Source: Anadara kagoshimensis (taxonomy: Eukaryota; Mollusca; Bivalvia; Arcoida; Arcidae). Taken from it: a stretch of DNA of 64,000 nucleotides. The stretch is from positions 42,761,990 through 42,825,989 of the forward strand of contig CM037869.1 in the NCBI GenBank assembly GCA_021292105.1. The letters are read 5' to 3'. The notes under the pieces were generated by a model. The model did no database searches. It had not been told where the DNA came from and was given only the letters and a program-made list of their open reading frames with translations. Shown piece by piece: positions 18,320 through 30,705 of this stretch (its first letter is position 1; every line of letters begins with the position of its first letter). The translations under genes were made by a program, and so were the position numbers.

Positions 18320-21292
18320 TCAGGTTTTTAAGTATAAAAGAAACCCCGAAAAAGAATCTTCTGATCCAAATGAAGCAGTATTGATTGGATCGGTCGTTTC
18401 AACTCGTACCCATATACTATCGCCAATATTGTAATTTACAACCGTGGCTATACTGCATGAAATATAACGCGCCAATTGACCATCGCATGTACAATGGTTT
18501 AATGGTACACCGTCCTTTACAAGAGATGTATGTATATAATCGCCAGCATCACACATCAAGTTGTAGAAGAACACATATATACCAGCGGTATTACAACTAA
18601 AAACTCCTGTTGAAGTATGGTAACAATTTCCAAAATTTACATCTGTTTTAGAAAATCGAAGTGTTTGGTGAACGCGTACATTTGTTCTGTCGACAAGGGA
18701 GCTTGTAAAAAATGCAACCCTGGGAGCATCTACAAATAAAAAATAAAATGAAAAGATATTTTTCATAAGAACTGAATTCTATTTCATCATCTCAATTTAA
18801 ACTGGAGATAAGCAATAAAATACATGGTTAAATCCGTACCACTTCCCTACGATATATAGGCCTGAAGCTCCAGTGTCCATCTAAAGTCGGAGTTTTTATT
18901 ATCGGCAGTTCAAATATATTTCAATGTCTTGGTCGTTTTATCTTTAACTCGTATTTATTACTCTTCATTCTAACATGACCTGCGTTTTCCTTCATATGAA
19001 ACATAAAGAGAGCCAGCCGTGGTATAACAATCGATATATATACCCATCGCTGTTCCGTACTCTCTTGCTTATCTTATGACGTCATGCTATGTGTCGCGAA
19101 CAATGGTTATGGCATAATTTTCATTCATAAAATCATTTATTTCAATGGAGGTAATCTCAAAAGCCGAATTGTATCAATAGACCTTTTTGCAAATAGATAA
19201 TAAAATGTACTTCCGAAGAAGGAGTTCGCAATGTTTATTTCAATCATTTTATCTTAGTCATGTTAGAATTGAAATGATCAATATTTAACTGTGGTATATA
19301 GTCAAATAATACACGAGCCGTCATTAACATGCGGTGTATATATCACTCGGCAAACCACCTCGTGATATATTCTTCCGCATGTTAACTCCGGTCCGTGTAT
19401 TATTCGACGATATACCACGGGTAATTAAATGTTGATTATTTCAAAAGGATAAACTTAAACACTAGTAAATCGGATACTAGGATATACTAATATTTTGACA
19501 TATGTTTATTGATTGGTTAATTTCATAATCATTTCGTCCCTGTTGCAGTCGTGGTTGATCGCAAATTAAGGAAGGGTGTTTTCTTGGCGTGGACTTCACT
19601 AGTATATGCTCGGCGTCAGTATAAAGGACAGAGTGATTTGCGGCGTTCAAGCAAATGGGTGAAATGCGTATGCGCCATTTTAGCGTCCTTTTCCGCCACA
19701 ACCTATTTGCGCCAGTATATCATTTCCGCCACCAACTTTTAAAAAACCCTTAGTCCTGTTGCGCCAATATGATACCCAACTGTCTTTATTGGGAGTGCGA
19801 TGGAGATATATAGAAACAATACTTATGGCATCCAGCCTCTTTTATCCGGGCTAGGAACATATAGATAAAATCCACAAATAATTTAAAAACACTTCACATA
19901 AAATTAAATCTTTCAAGACGTTAATATACAATCAACGATCATATCAATAGATGGAACTTATAGCTCATCACACAGACACGTAGTCTTGGCAACTGATTTC
20001 ACCATATTTATGACAGAAAAGTACTCTTTCTCAGTGTTGTGCCGATCCTGACAGCAGCTGTATTTGTACTTATAAAGACCTTCAGATTTTGGCGAAATTA
20101 AAACACCAGAAATTTAGTTTACTGGCGGAAATGATACCTCTAAAAATATATAATTGGCGCAAAAGGACGCTTCCCAACCAAGTGAACTAACAAAATTGCT
20201 ATTACGGCGTAAAACAACGATAATGATTCAATAAAGTCCAAAAGTGTCTTAACTTATCATTGTTTAAAAGTATGCTTATGACAAATTTTACTGTGTCATT
20301 TTACAAATAAATTCTTGACATAGGGATATTGCAAGCCTAGGCTTATCAAGGCCCTCAGGAAATTTATGGCCGTCATCACAGTATTGTTGATAAGCTTGAT
20401 GTTTCTGTGTCCAGGATTGCCCTGGATATATTTGGCGTCCCATAGTTCCATGTTACTTTCACACAATTTTGATTACACACGTAGCGAGTGTAGCTAGCTA
20501 AACGGGAGGTGCTTAACCTTCCGGAGCACCCGGCCTCAATTTTCTGGTTGAAGTTCAGGTGTTTAACCTAACTTATCAGCTTCAAGGTTTTACTTTACTT
20601 TTGGATTCTGATTCTGATATGGATCAGTATCTTTGTTTTTGATATATTGTAATTTTATACATTAGATTAACAAAAACAGTGCATTATACTATTATCCAGA
20701 ATATAACCTACATCGATGACCTATTGGGTTGAACTTACAACGCAAAAAGACCTTAGGTATACAGGGTAAATTGCCAGTAATGATATGTAACAATGAAAAT
20801 GTATAGCTGCCTACCTATTCCAACCAACATTCGTGGCAACTTGAACAAACTCTTTTGTGGCAAGATTCCTTTCGAAGATTCAAACTTATCATATTTCTGA
20901 GTCATGTATGGTATCGGGTTAGTGTTGTTATTTCGGAACCCTTCTGAAGTCTTCGGTTGACCATTTGCCTTTATAGTGTTCTTTGTACCATGTTTTAGAT
21001 GTTTCTTTAATTCCATTTCGGTTTTCTCTAATTTTGCCCTTAACTCTACATTCTGTATCTCTGCATTCTCAATAGTTCTTTCCAAATGTTCAATTTTCAA
21101 ATTTCCTTCCTGAATTTCATTTCTCAACGACTGTTCCAATGATTTAAACTTAGATTGTAGATCGGATTTGAATTTCATCATTTCGTTTTTCAGTTCCAAA
21201 AACTCATCATGGGTGACAATTACGTTGTTCCCCTCAACAACGGCCATGATCACACAGCTAATGCTTATTACTAAAGAATATGGTGATAGCAT
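18320..21292 (-). CDS. Gene B: secreted coiled-coil C1q-domain protein
   Basis: Two exons, 20815-21292 (478 nt) and 18320-18729 (410 nt), join in phase 1 and encode 295 aa. The donor is TAG|GTAGGC and the acceptor TTTGTAG. Residues 1-21 (MLSPYSLVISISCVIMAVVEG) are a signal peptide. Residues about 27-99 are a heptad-like coiled coil rich in E, K and L. A polar linker follows. Residues about 160-295 form a C1q domain with hallmarks APRVAFFT at its start, STGVFSCNTAGIYVFFYNL, NYNIGDSIWVRV and SFSGFLLYL at the end. Bivalves have hundreds of such proteins, several of which act as soluble pattern-recognition lectins; the ligand here is unknown. The coiled coil should drive trimerisation in place of collagen, which is absent. 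No frame damage is seen. Confidence 0.88.
19285..19437. repeat. Long imperfect palindrome in the gene B intron
   Basis: The left arm (ATTTAACTGTGGTATATAGT, CAAATAATACACGAGCCG, TTAACATGCGG, ATATATCACTCGG) is mirrored by the right arm down to ACCACGGGTAATTAAAT, with only a short loop near 19352. A hairpin of about 150 bp with arms of about 70 bp, perhaps a foldback MITE. Confidence 0.75.
20335..20640 (-). mobile_element. Rep-A copy (dispersed repeat family)
   Basis: Contains on the plus strand the family blocks GCAAGCCTAGGCTTATCAAG, GATTGCCCTGGATATATTTG, the GTAGCTAGCTAAACGGGAGG block, CTTCCGGAGCACCCGG and the CTTTTGGATTCTGATT end. Rep-A is the commonest repeat in the window. No coding capacity is seen. 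Confidence 0.65.
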
Positions 21293-21347
21293 TGTCTCGA
21301 CAGTGTTTTGAATAAATGAGAGTATTCCAAAGATTATATGTTATGTA

Positions 21348-21354
21348 TTATATA
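21348..21354 (-). promoter_or_regulatory. Possible TATA box of gene B
   Basis: TATATAA on the minus strand 56 bases before the start codon of gene B would give a 5' UTR of about 25-30 nt. Such motifs are common by chance in DNA this AT-rich. Confidence 0.25.
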
Positions 21355-21456
21355 TGTACCTGATAACGAACTATTTTAAATTACCAATTTATCATATCTT
21401 CAACCAATGATTGTACATTATGAAAAGCAGACGACATTGGTAGTGCAAACTAAATG

Positions 21457-22167
21457 TACAGGTCCATCCGGAAAGTTTGGACATCCCCTTCTATAACCTT
21501 TGTAAAAGAGCAATTTTGGTGGTCTTAGTACTTGGTGTTTTGTTAACTTATATTTGTTGAAAAGACTTTTTTATATTCTACCTAGAATGCGATTTAAATG
21601 GCATTATTGATAAAATTTTCAATTTTAGTTTTTAGTGAACAGTGAGTGATAAAAAAAATGAAAATATTTGGAAAAAATCCTATTTCTTCAAATATGACTT
21701 AATAAAAAGAAAATACTGGAAACGACTTTAAACACTTAGTTCCAAGTGATTATTAAGCAATTTCAAAGTAAAATATGTCATTTTATCTGTTAAAATTCCT
21801 TCTGTATTGAAAATACTAAAATATTTTGAAATACGGTAAAATTGGATTTTTAGTTAGTGTATCTAACAATTATTTACTTTTCGCATAACGTTCATTTCCT
21901 ACTGCAAAAAAATGTTTTATAGTATTATTTGACGTAGAAAAAACATTTTTACTTATGTTGTGGAATATATAAAGGAAGATAACAGTGTATTTTGCAATTT
22001 TATTTTGTCCAAGTTACATCGATTAGATCTAGTGGTATGTCACATGTAACCAACTATTAAACAAATCATTGATAAAGGGTGTCAAAAATTGTTACAAGAA
22101 ACAAATTTGTATCTAATTATGAATCACTTTTATGGGGTGCCCAAACTTTCTAGATGGGCCTGTATGT
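21457..22167. mobile_element. TIR DNA transposon of about 710 bp, non-autonomous
   Basis: The left terminus TACAGGTCCATCCGGAAAGT TTGGACATCCCC is mirrored by the right terminus GGGGTGCCCAAACTTTCTAG ATGGGCCTGTA. The termini of about 30 bp next to TA are like Tc1/mariner-type elements. The interior is AT-rich with no transposase frame. Confidence 0.65.
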
Positions 22168-22197
22168 TTATGTTATATACCGGGCAAAACCGATTAG

Positions 22198-22533
22198 TTA
22201 AGTTTAGTAATGGTGTTTAACGTCCAGTCAAGAATATTTCACTTATATCGAGACGTCGCGAGCTACAGGCGAAGGTGCAGAAATTTTGCCTCTGCGTTGC
22301 GCTGATGTCATTATACAGCAGGGCTCTTTATCGTGCAAAGCCTACGGTGACACGGGACCTTATTTATTTTAAGTTCCCATCCGAAAGAACTACCGTGACT
22401 TTCATTTCGTAATGCCGAGTGCTTGGCGAAAGAACAGTCATTACCCACTTTCAAGTCTTGAGTCAGATCCGGTCGGGACTCGAACCCACGACTTCCCACT
22501 TACGGAGCGAGCACTCCTCCAACTGACGCAGTG
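22198..22533 (-). mobile_element. SINE-1 copy inside duplication copy 1
   Basis: Near full length on the minus strand. The head lacks one base compared with its duplicate at 26043-26388 (CAACTGACGCAG against CAACTGACCGCAG). Confidence 0.75.
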
Positions 22534-23654
22534 GTTGAAAACCGATGAGAAAAAGAAGTCTTGATAATACCAGTTCAAACGGTGTCGACCATGTTTCAAA
22601 CACCGAAGCAATTAAATCAAGTAAATAACATTTTTGTAGATAGAGTGTTAACAACTGTTCAAAATAAAATGTAAATAACTTCACGTTACTTAGCCGTATA
22701 AAGACTTACTAACATCGATCCGATATAAACAAATCTCGAGTCCCAAGATGTCATTTTTGCAACGATCGAAAGGACCCAAAACAGGGTACTAGATTAGTAA
22801 CTGTTGCAAGCACAATGGCGAAAGTCATAGATGGACTGAATTTGTAACCGATTGGTAATACAAAATGTGTATACACTTAGAGTACAACATTTTTTACAAA
22901 AAATAGGCAATTCATCCTAAAAACATTACAGGTTTCAATGAAATAACCTTTTTTAATTTTATTTTTTAAATCACTATGGTAATTAACTCAAACATTGATT
23001 CATTTCTATAATAGATGGACATACTCGAGTTCACAAATGGTAAAAAAAAAAAACTGCCACCTCACTGGTGACGTCTCGATATACGTGGATATTCTTGACT
23101 CGGATGTAAAACAACATTCAGTATTCAACTGTTATGTCTGATGACGTCTTGTCGCTTGATGTATGGGCACTTTGTTTTTAAAACTTCGTAAGAACCTGTC
23201 TTTAACCCAATTGTAGTTTTGTTACATATATTTGTTTCAAAGGAGGTGTTAACCCCTCCGAAGCACCCGGAAGCTTCCCTGGTGGAATTTCACTTGTCTT
23301 ACCTGACATGTCAGTTCCAAATTTTTTACTTTGCTTCTGGATTGTAATTCGGACAGGGACAAGTACGATTGCTTTTGATTGCATGTTCTGAAAAACACAT
23401 GTTTTAGATATATTTCATTTTCTTTTATTTTCAAATGATATAATTGTCATAAATTTAGTTAATAATTTTGAAATTTAAATATTTCTAAAATATTGATTTT
23501 TTATAATGTAAAATTCAAGACAATACTCACGTATACAATAATAATAATAATAATAATTCATAATTCCAAGTCGTAACATCAGTAAGCGTTATTTATATTG
23601 TAATACAACAAATATAAAAAGAGATCGAGTTACATTTACGTCATTGAATTTTTC

Positions 23655-24095
23655 TGAGGGACTTGTGCGAAGAGAGTTTTTTCCGCCAATGAAAATGTCC
23701 GAATGATAGTTTTCACTAGTGATATAGTTACAAACGAAATTAATCCGTTGTGCTAAGAGAGTGTTTGTTGCTAGTATAATTGTCACGAAAGATAGTTTTC
23801 ACTAGTTATTCAGTTACAAACGGAATTAATCCGTAGTGCTAAGAGAGTGTTTGTTCCGCCAGTATAATTGTTACGAATGATAGTTTTCACTAGTTATTTA
23901 GTTACAAACGGAATTAACCCGTTGTGCCAAGAGAGGGTTTGTCCGCCAGTGAAATTATTCTGAAGGATAGTTTTCACTAGTGATATAGTTCCAAACGGAA
24001 CTAATCCGTTGTGCTAGAGAGTGTTTGTTTCGCCAGTAAAATTGTTACGAAGGATAATTTTCACTCGTGAATTAGTTACAAACGGAATAAACCCA
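23655..24095 (+). repeat. 87-bp minisatellite, about five units
   Basis: GATAGTTTTCACTAGT recurs at 23705, 23791, 23879 and 23966, with a diverged form at 24053; spacing 86-88 bp. Each unit also has GTTACAAACGGAATTAA and AGAGAGTGTTTGTTCCGCCA. Repeated in the second duplication copy at about 27500-27945. Confidence 0.85.
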
Positions 24096-26042
24096 TCCGT
24101 GATTACTACTCTTTAATTTCTTTTTTAAAAAAACGTGTAATCTGGAACCATTACCCGTCGAAACAAATCTACTACATTATTGTCTGGGCAGTTAAGTGTC
24201 TGAACTGAAGAAGAAGACTTTATTTGTTCTAAGAAGAAATTGTAGTAACGCAAAGTTCCGAAAGAAAACTATGATAATGTATTTTGAACATCACATGGCA
24301 CTATAGCTTAAAAAATATGTAAACACTATTATGTTGTTTTCTTGTTTTTAATCGAAATCTGAAAAAGATATGTGTTGCCGTTCGACGCCATGATATTTTG
24401 AACATTACTCTGTGGGCCTTCATTGTTTTTCCAAAGGTATACTTCACAATAGTGTATAGTGTTTAACTGTTGAGGAAAGTATACCAATGTAAAGAGAAAC
24501 TATATAAAAACTGAAGCCAAGTTATGAACATGTCTAATAAATGATATATTATTTATCATGTGATGTGCTAATTGTAGATCCTCAAGTCTAGAATCTAATA
24601 AAAAACAAACATACTAATCCATGTCCGAATCACAATCCAGAAGCAAAGTAAAAAACTTTTGAACTGACAAGTTAGTTTAGACACGTGAACTTCAATCAGG
24701 GAAGTTTGGCCGGATGCTCCGGAAGGTTAAGACATTACCTTACAACAACATGATAAACAGAAAACGTAAAAGTCAAAATCAAACAAAAATATATTGGTCG
24801 ATGTACAAACCAGAATTCAAACGCAAAAAAGCAGTTAAATATGCATGTACTTCAAACATAGAACCTAGCATTTGGTTCTTATAAAAACGTTCTAAATGCA
24901 GTGAAGATATCAAACGTTTTATCTTTTTATACTGTAAACGTTTTTATTTTCGCAGTTAACTTATTTTCGGTAATTTTGCGGTCGTTTGTTTGCGCGAAAA
25001 CTAATACCAAGCGAAAATTATATTGTTTTTTGTTATTGTGCATAATTAAAAAAACTAAATGTCATATACATAGAAAATAAATACACGATAAATTAAAAAT
25101 ACGTTACAGTACTAGTATTCAAAAATATTTCATTTTTGCCTTTAAACAAACATAAATATACTGATTCATGGTCAAACCACGTTCTAAAAGGAAACTAAAA
25201 CTTTTAAAACAGAAAAATGAATTTAAACACGTGAACTGTCACTAAGAAACACAGTCAGGGTGCTCCAGAGGGTTAGCGCCCCCTTTGTAACTAATTATAA
25301 ACTATAATGATGAAAATATGAAGTCTTGACTATATAATATTTTGACAAGTTTTCTAGAATTAACAAACGACGTTAACACAAGAGCACGCAAAAAATGAAC
25401 TATTAAAAAAAATGCAAAGTTTAGGATTCTTAATAGACAGACCTCAATCTACATATCTATATGTGGAAAGAATTGATTTGTCGAAGGTCTTCTCTCCATA
25501 TTTTACAACGTTCTTCATAAATAATTCATTCAAATAAAGATGATGCTTAGTTAGTACCCTTTGGTATACCGAATTTTTTGTTGGAAAATTATATTACCAA
25601 ACACAACAAATAAGTTGTCTATAAAAATTTAAACATTTTGTGATGATATCTTCGGTATGTTTTGGTTTGGAATCAACGTGATAAAATCTAAAACAAACAT
25701 ATTGATCTACATTTTTATCCAAATAACAATGCCAAAGCAAATAAAAAGATTACATAGTTATATATTAGGACTATGAGGTATACTTATTAGTTATACTTAT
25801 GTTGTGGAATATATAAAGGAAGATAACAGTGTATTTTGCAATTTTATTTTGTCCAAGTTACATCGATTAGATCTAGTGGTATGTCACATGTAACCAACTA
25901 TTAAACAAATCATTGATAAAGGGTGTCAAAAATTGTTACAAGAAACAAATTTGTATCTAATTATGAATCACTTTTATGGGGTGCCCAAACTTTCTAGATG
26001 GGCCTGTATGTTTATGTTATATACCGGGCAAAACCGATTAGT

Positions 26043-26388
26043 TAAGTTTAGTAATGGTGTTTAACGTCCCAGTCAAGAATATTTCACTTATATCGAGACG
26101 TCGCGAGCTACAGGCGAAGGTGCAGAAATTTTGCCTCTGCGTTGCGCTGATGTCATTATACAGCAGGGCTCTTTATCGTGCAAAGCCTACGGTGACACGG
26201 GACCTTATTTATTTTAAGTTCCCATCCGAAAGAACTACCGTGACTTTCATTTCGTAATGCCGAGTGCTTGGCGAAAGAACAGTCATTACCCACTTTCAAG
26301 TCTTGAGTCAGATCCGGTCGGGACTCGAACCCACGACTTCCCACTTACGGAGCGAGCACTCCTCCAACTGACCGCAGTGGTTGAAAAC
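26043..26388 (-). mobile_element. SINE-1 copy inside duplication copy 2
   Basis: Duplicate of the SINE at 22198-22533 and identical to it except for single-base indels. Confidence 0.75.
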
Positions 26389-27499
26389 CGATGAGAAAAA
26401 GAAGTCTTGATAATACCAGTTCAAACGGTGTCGACCATGTTTCAAACACCGAAGCAATTAAATCAAGTAAATAACATTTTTGTAGATAGAGTGTTAACAA
26501 CTGTTCAAAATAAAATGTAAATAACTTCACGTTACTTAGCCGTATAAAGACTTACTAACATCGATCCGATATAAACAAATCTCGAGTCCCAAGATGTCAT
26601 TTTTGCAACGATCGAAAGGACCCAAAACAGGGTACTAGATTAGTAACTGTTGCAAGCACAATGGCGAAAGTCATAGATGGACTGAATTTGTAACCGATTG
26701 GTAATACAAAATGTGTATACACTTAGAGTACAACATTTTTTACAAAAAATAGGCAATTCATCCTAAAAACATTACAGGTTTCAATGAAATAACCTTTTTT
26801 AATTTTATTTTTTAAATCACTATGGTAATTAACTCAAACATTGATTCATTTCTATAATAGATGGACATACTCGAGTTCACAAATGGTAAAAAAAAAAACT
26901 GCCACCTCACTTGGTGACGTCTCGATATACGTGGATATTCTTGACTCGGATGTAAAACAACATTCAGTATTCAACTGTTATGTCTGATGACGTCTTGTCG
27001 CTTGATGTATGGGGCACTTTTGTTTTTAAAACTTCGTAAGAACCTGTCTTTAACCCAATTGTAGTTTTGTTACATATATTTGTTTCAAAGGAGGTGTTAA
27101 CCCCTCCGAAGCACCCGGAAGCTTCCCTGGTGGAATTTCACTTGTCTTACCTGACATGTCAGTTCCAAATTTTTTACTTTGCTTCTGGATTGTAATTCGG
27201 ACAGGGACAAGTACGATTGCTTTTGATTGCATGTTCTGAAAAACACATGTTTTAGATATATTTCATTTTCTTTTATTTTCAAATGATATAATTGTCATAA
27301 ATTTAGTTAATAATTTTGAAATTTAAATATTTCTAAAATATTGATTTTTTATAATGTAAAATTCAAGACAATACTCACGTATACAATAATAATAATAATA
27401 ATAATTCATAATTCCAAGTCGTAACATCAGTAAGCGTTATTTATATTGTAATACAACAAATATAAAAAGAGATCGAGTTACATTTACGTCATTGAATTT

Positions 27500-27945
27500 T
27501 TCTGAGGGACTTGTGCGAAGAGAGTTTTTTCCGCCAATGAAAATGTCCGAATGATAGTTTTCACTAGTGATATAGTTACAAACGAAATTAATCCGTTGTG
27601 CTAAGAGAGTGTTTGTTCCGCTAGTATAATTGTCACGAAAGATAGTTTTCACTAGTTATTCAGTTACAAACGGAATTAATCCGTAGTGCTAAGAGAGTGT
27701 TTGTTCCGCCAGTATAATTGTTACGAATGATAGTTTTCACTAGTTATTTAGTTACAAACGGAATTAACCCGTTGTGCCAAGAGAGGGTTTGTCCGCCAGT
27801 GAAATTATTCTGAAGGATAGTTTTCACTAGTGATATAGTTCCAAACGGAACTAATCCGTTGTGCTAGAGAGTGTTTGTTTCGCCAGTAAAATTGTTACGA
27901 AGGATAATTTTCACTCGTGAATTAGTTACAAACGGAATAAACCCA
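27500..27945 (+). repeat. 87-bp minisatellite, duplicate array
   Basis: Same five-unit array as 23655-24095 carried by the 3.84 kb duplication. One unit differs by CCG in place of G near 27618. Confidence 0.85.
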
Positions 27946-29639
27946 TCCGTGATTACTACTCTTTAATTTTTTTTTAAAAAAACGTGTAATCTGGAACCAT
28001 TACCCGTCGAAACAAATCTACTACATTATTGTCTGGGCAGTTAAGTGTCTGAACTGAAGAAGAAGACTTTATTTGTTCTAAGAAGAAATTGTAGTAACGC
28101 AAAGTTCCGAAAGAAAACTATGATAATGTATTTTGAACATCACATGGCACTATAGCTTAAAAAATATGTAAACACTATTATGTTGTTTTCTTGTTTTTAA
28201 TCGAAATCTGAAAAAGATATGTGTTGCCGTTCGACGCCATGATATTTTGAACATTACTCTGTGGGCCTTCATTGTTTTTCCAAAGGTATACTTCACAATA
28301 GTGTATAGTGTTTAACTGTTGAGGAAAGTATACCAATGTAAAGAGAAACTATATAAAAACTGAAGCCAAGTTATGAACATGTCTAATAAATGATATATTA
28401 TTTATCATGTGATGTGCTAATTGTAGATCCTCAAGTCTAGAATCTAATAAAAAACAAACATACTAATCCATGTCCGAATCACAATCCAGAAGCAAAGTAA
28501 AAAACTTTTGAACTGACAAGTTAGTTTAGACACGTGAACTTCAATCAGGGAAGTTTGGCCGGATGCTCCGGAAGGTTAAGACATTACCTTACAACAACAT
28601 GATAAACAGAAAACGTAAAAGTCAAAATCAAACAAAAATATATTGGTCGATGTACAAACCAGAATTCAAACGCAAAAAAGCAGTTAAATATGCATGTACT
28701 TCAAACATAGAACCTAGCATTTGGTTCTTATAAAAACGTTCTAAATGCAGTGAAGATATCAAACGTTTTATCTTTTTATACTGTAAACGTTTTTATTTTC
28801 GCAGTTAACTTATTTTCGGTAATTTTGCGGTCGTTTGTTTGCGCGAAAACTAATACCAAGCGAAAATTATATTGTTTTTTGTTATTGTGCATAATTAAAA
28901 AACTAAATGTCATATACATAGAAAATAAATACACGATAAATTAAAAATACGTTACAGTACTAGTATTCAAAAATATTTCATTTTTGCCTTTAAACAAACA
29001 TAAATATACTGATTCATGGTCAAACCACGTTCTAAAAGGAAACTAAAACTTTTAAAACAGAAAAATGAATTTAAACACGTGAACTGTCACTAAGAAACAC
29101 AGTCAGGGTGCTCCAGAGGGTTAGCGCCCCCTTTGTAACTAATTATAAACTATAATGATGAAAATATGAAGTCTTGACTATATAATATTTTGACAAGTTT
29201 TCTAGAATTAACAAACGACGTTAACACAAGAGCACGCAAAAAATGAACTATTAAAAAAAATGCAAAGTTTAGGATTCTTAATAGACAGACCTCAATCTAC
29301 ATATCTATATGTGGAAAGAATTGATTTGTCGAAGGTCTTCTCTCCATATTTTACAACGTTCTTCATAAATAATTCATTCAAATAAAGATGATGCTTAGTT
29401 AGTACCCTTTGGTATACCGAATTTTTTGTTGGAAAATTATATTACCAAACACAACAAATAAGTTGTCTATAAAAATTTAAACATTTTGTGATGATATCTT
29501 CGGTATGTTTTGGTTTGGAATCAACGTGATAAAATCTAAAACAAACATATTGATCTACATTTTTATCCAAATAACAATGCCAAAGCAAATAAAAAGATTA
29601 CATAGTTATATATTAGGACTATGAGGTATACTTATTAGT

Positions 29640-30705
29640 GAAAAAACAAACAGACGCTTAGTAATATGTAACTATAATGAATATGGTTATAAGTAATCAG
29701 AAGATACAAGATGTTCTTGAAAAATGCGAATCACAACAATAAAAACATCAGTCGAGATTACAATATAGACAAAAAAATATTTTTAAAATAAAAAATTGTT
29801 TAAAAAAAATGTCAAAAAAGTAGATACTGGAATTTGAAAACAAAATATCAATACTTTGCTATGGATATACATGTAAAATAAAATGGATAGCAAAAATATT
29901 ATTTACAAAACAAGCTATAGGTGCAGTAAACGTGGTTATTTTCGTGTTTTAGAATTGTTCGCTATTTAAAATAAAAATGAAAATAGCGAATCCCCCCCTC
30001 CGCCTTGTGAAAAATGCAGAAAGTTATGTTTCATATGCTACACATTTCAAGAAGGGTAAACCCAAATAACAAAACAATAACCTAACGAAAAGCCAACGAT
30101 ACGATTTTGCTAAAATAACATTTACATTTATAAAAAAATAAAAACCACATTTAATCTGCAGATACAATATTCCAACGCCGGATTAAACAAATAAAAACAT
30201 GTTTTATAAATAATTGTGATTTGTGAGAAACCAATTTTATCAATTTTGAGATGCATAATCACTGGACTATCAATTATAATTTTTTCCGTAGCTTTTACAT
30301 TCTTTTCTTAGTTTCTGAAAAAAATAAAAACAAAACATGTACAAAGGCAACTTCAATTTAGTAGGCCTAGGGTTATCAGGGCCCTTAAAAGTGTTATGGT
30401 CATCATCACTGTATTGTTGATAGGTTTGATGATTGCCCAGGATACATTTGATGTCCCATACTTCCATGTTGTTCATTTCACTTAATTTGATTAAACACGT
30501 GGCGGTTGTAGGTAGCTTAACAGGATGTGTTCACCCTTCCGGAGTATTCGGCATGACTATCCTGGTGGAAGTTCACGTGTTCAACCTAACTTGTCAGTTT
30601 CAAACTTTTTACTTTGCTTCTGGATTGTGATTCGGACATGGATTAGTATGTTTGTTTTTGACTGTTTAAGTAAAAATAAAACACAAATAAACCAATAACC
30701 GGTAC
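29640..30705. other. AT-rich sequence downstream of gene C with a Rep-A copy
   Basis: 29640-30350 shows no gene. Rep-A (minus orientation) occupies about 30355-30660, with AGGCCTAGGGTTATCAGGGC at one end and TTTGCTTCTGGATTGTGATT at the other. Confidence 0.55.

Larger units (their letters stand above)
21951..25794 (+). repeat. Tandem duplication, copy 1 (3.84 kb)
   Basis: Begins ACTTATGTTGTGGAATATAT inside the transposon at 21457-22167 and ends at GGTATACTTATTAGT. It holds the right part of that transposon, a SINE-1 (22198-22533), a SINE-1 tail (23053-23122), Rep-A fragments (23215-23395, 24600-24745, 25150-25290), an 87-bp minisatellite and AT-rich unique sequence. No gene is seen. Confidence 0.9.
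25795..29639 (+). repeat. Tandem duplication, copy 2 (3.84 kb)
   Basis: Follows copy 1 directly in the same orientation. By eye the two copies differ almost only by small insertions or deletions, many in homopolymers (for example CGTCCAGTC against CGTCCCAGTC, GGGCACTTTG against GGGGCACTTTTG). The contents repeat those of copy 1, including SINE-1 at 26043-26388 and the minisatellite. Confidence 0.9.

Noticed and set aside
22311-22499. Open frame repeated almost identically at 26156-26344 and resembling frames at 9000, 14829, 33630, 38558 and 63358
   Set aside because: All are translations of the SINE-1 body and head, not genes.
23202-23434. Overlapping minus-strand frames duplicated at 27050-27282
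   Set aside because: They translate Rep-A and flanking DNA; no splice or start context.
23655-24095. Regular 87-bp array considered as a CRISPR-like array
   Set aside because: Units have no constant repeat with variable spacers; the genome is eukaryotic and this is a minisatellite.
30270-30314. Alternative last exon of gene C starting at 30314
   Set aside because: Its acceptor is good but it would stop after two codons; the 30706-30730 exon is preferred, though neither is proven.
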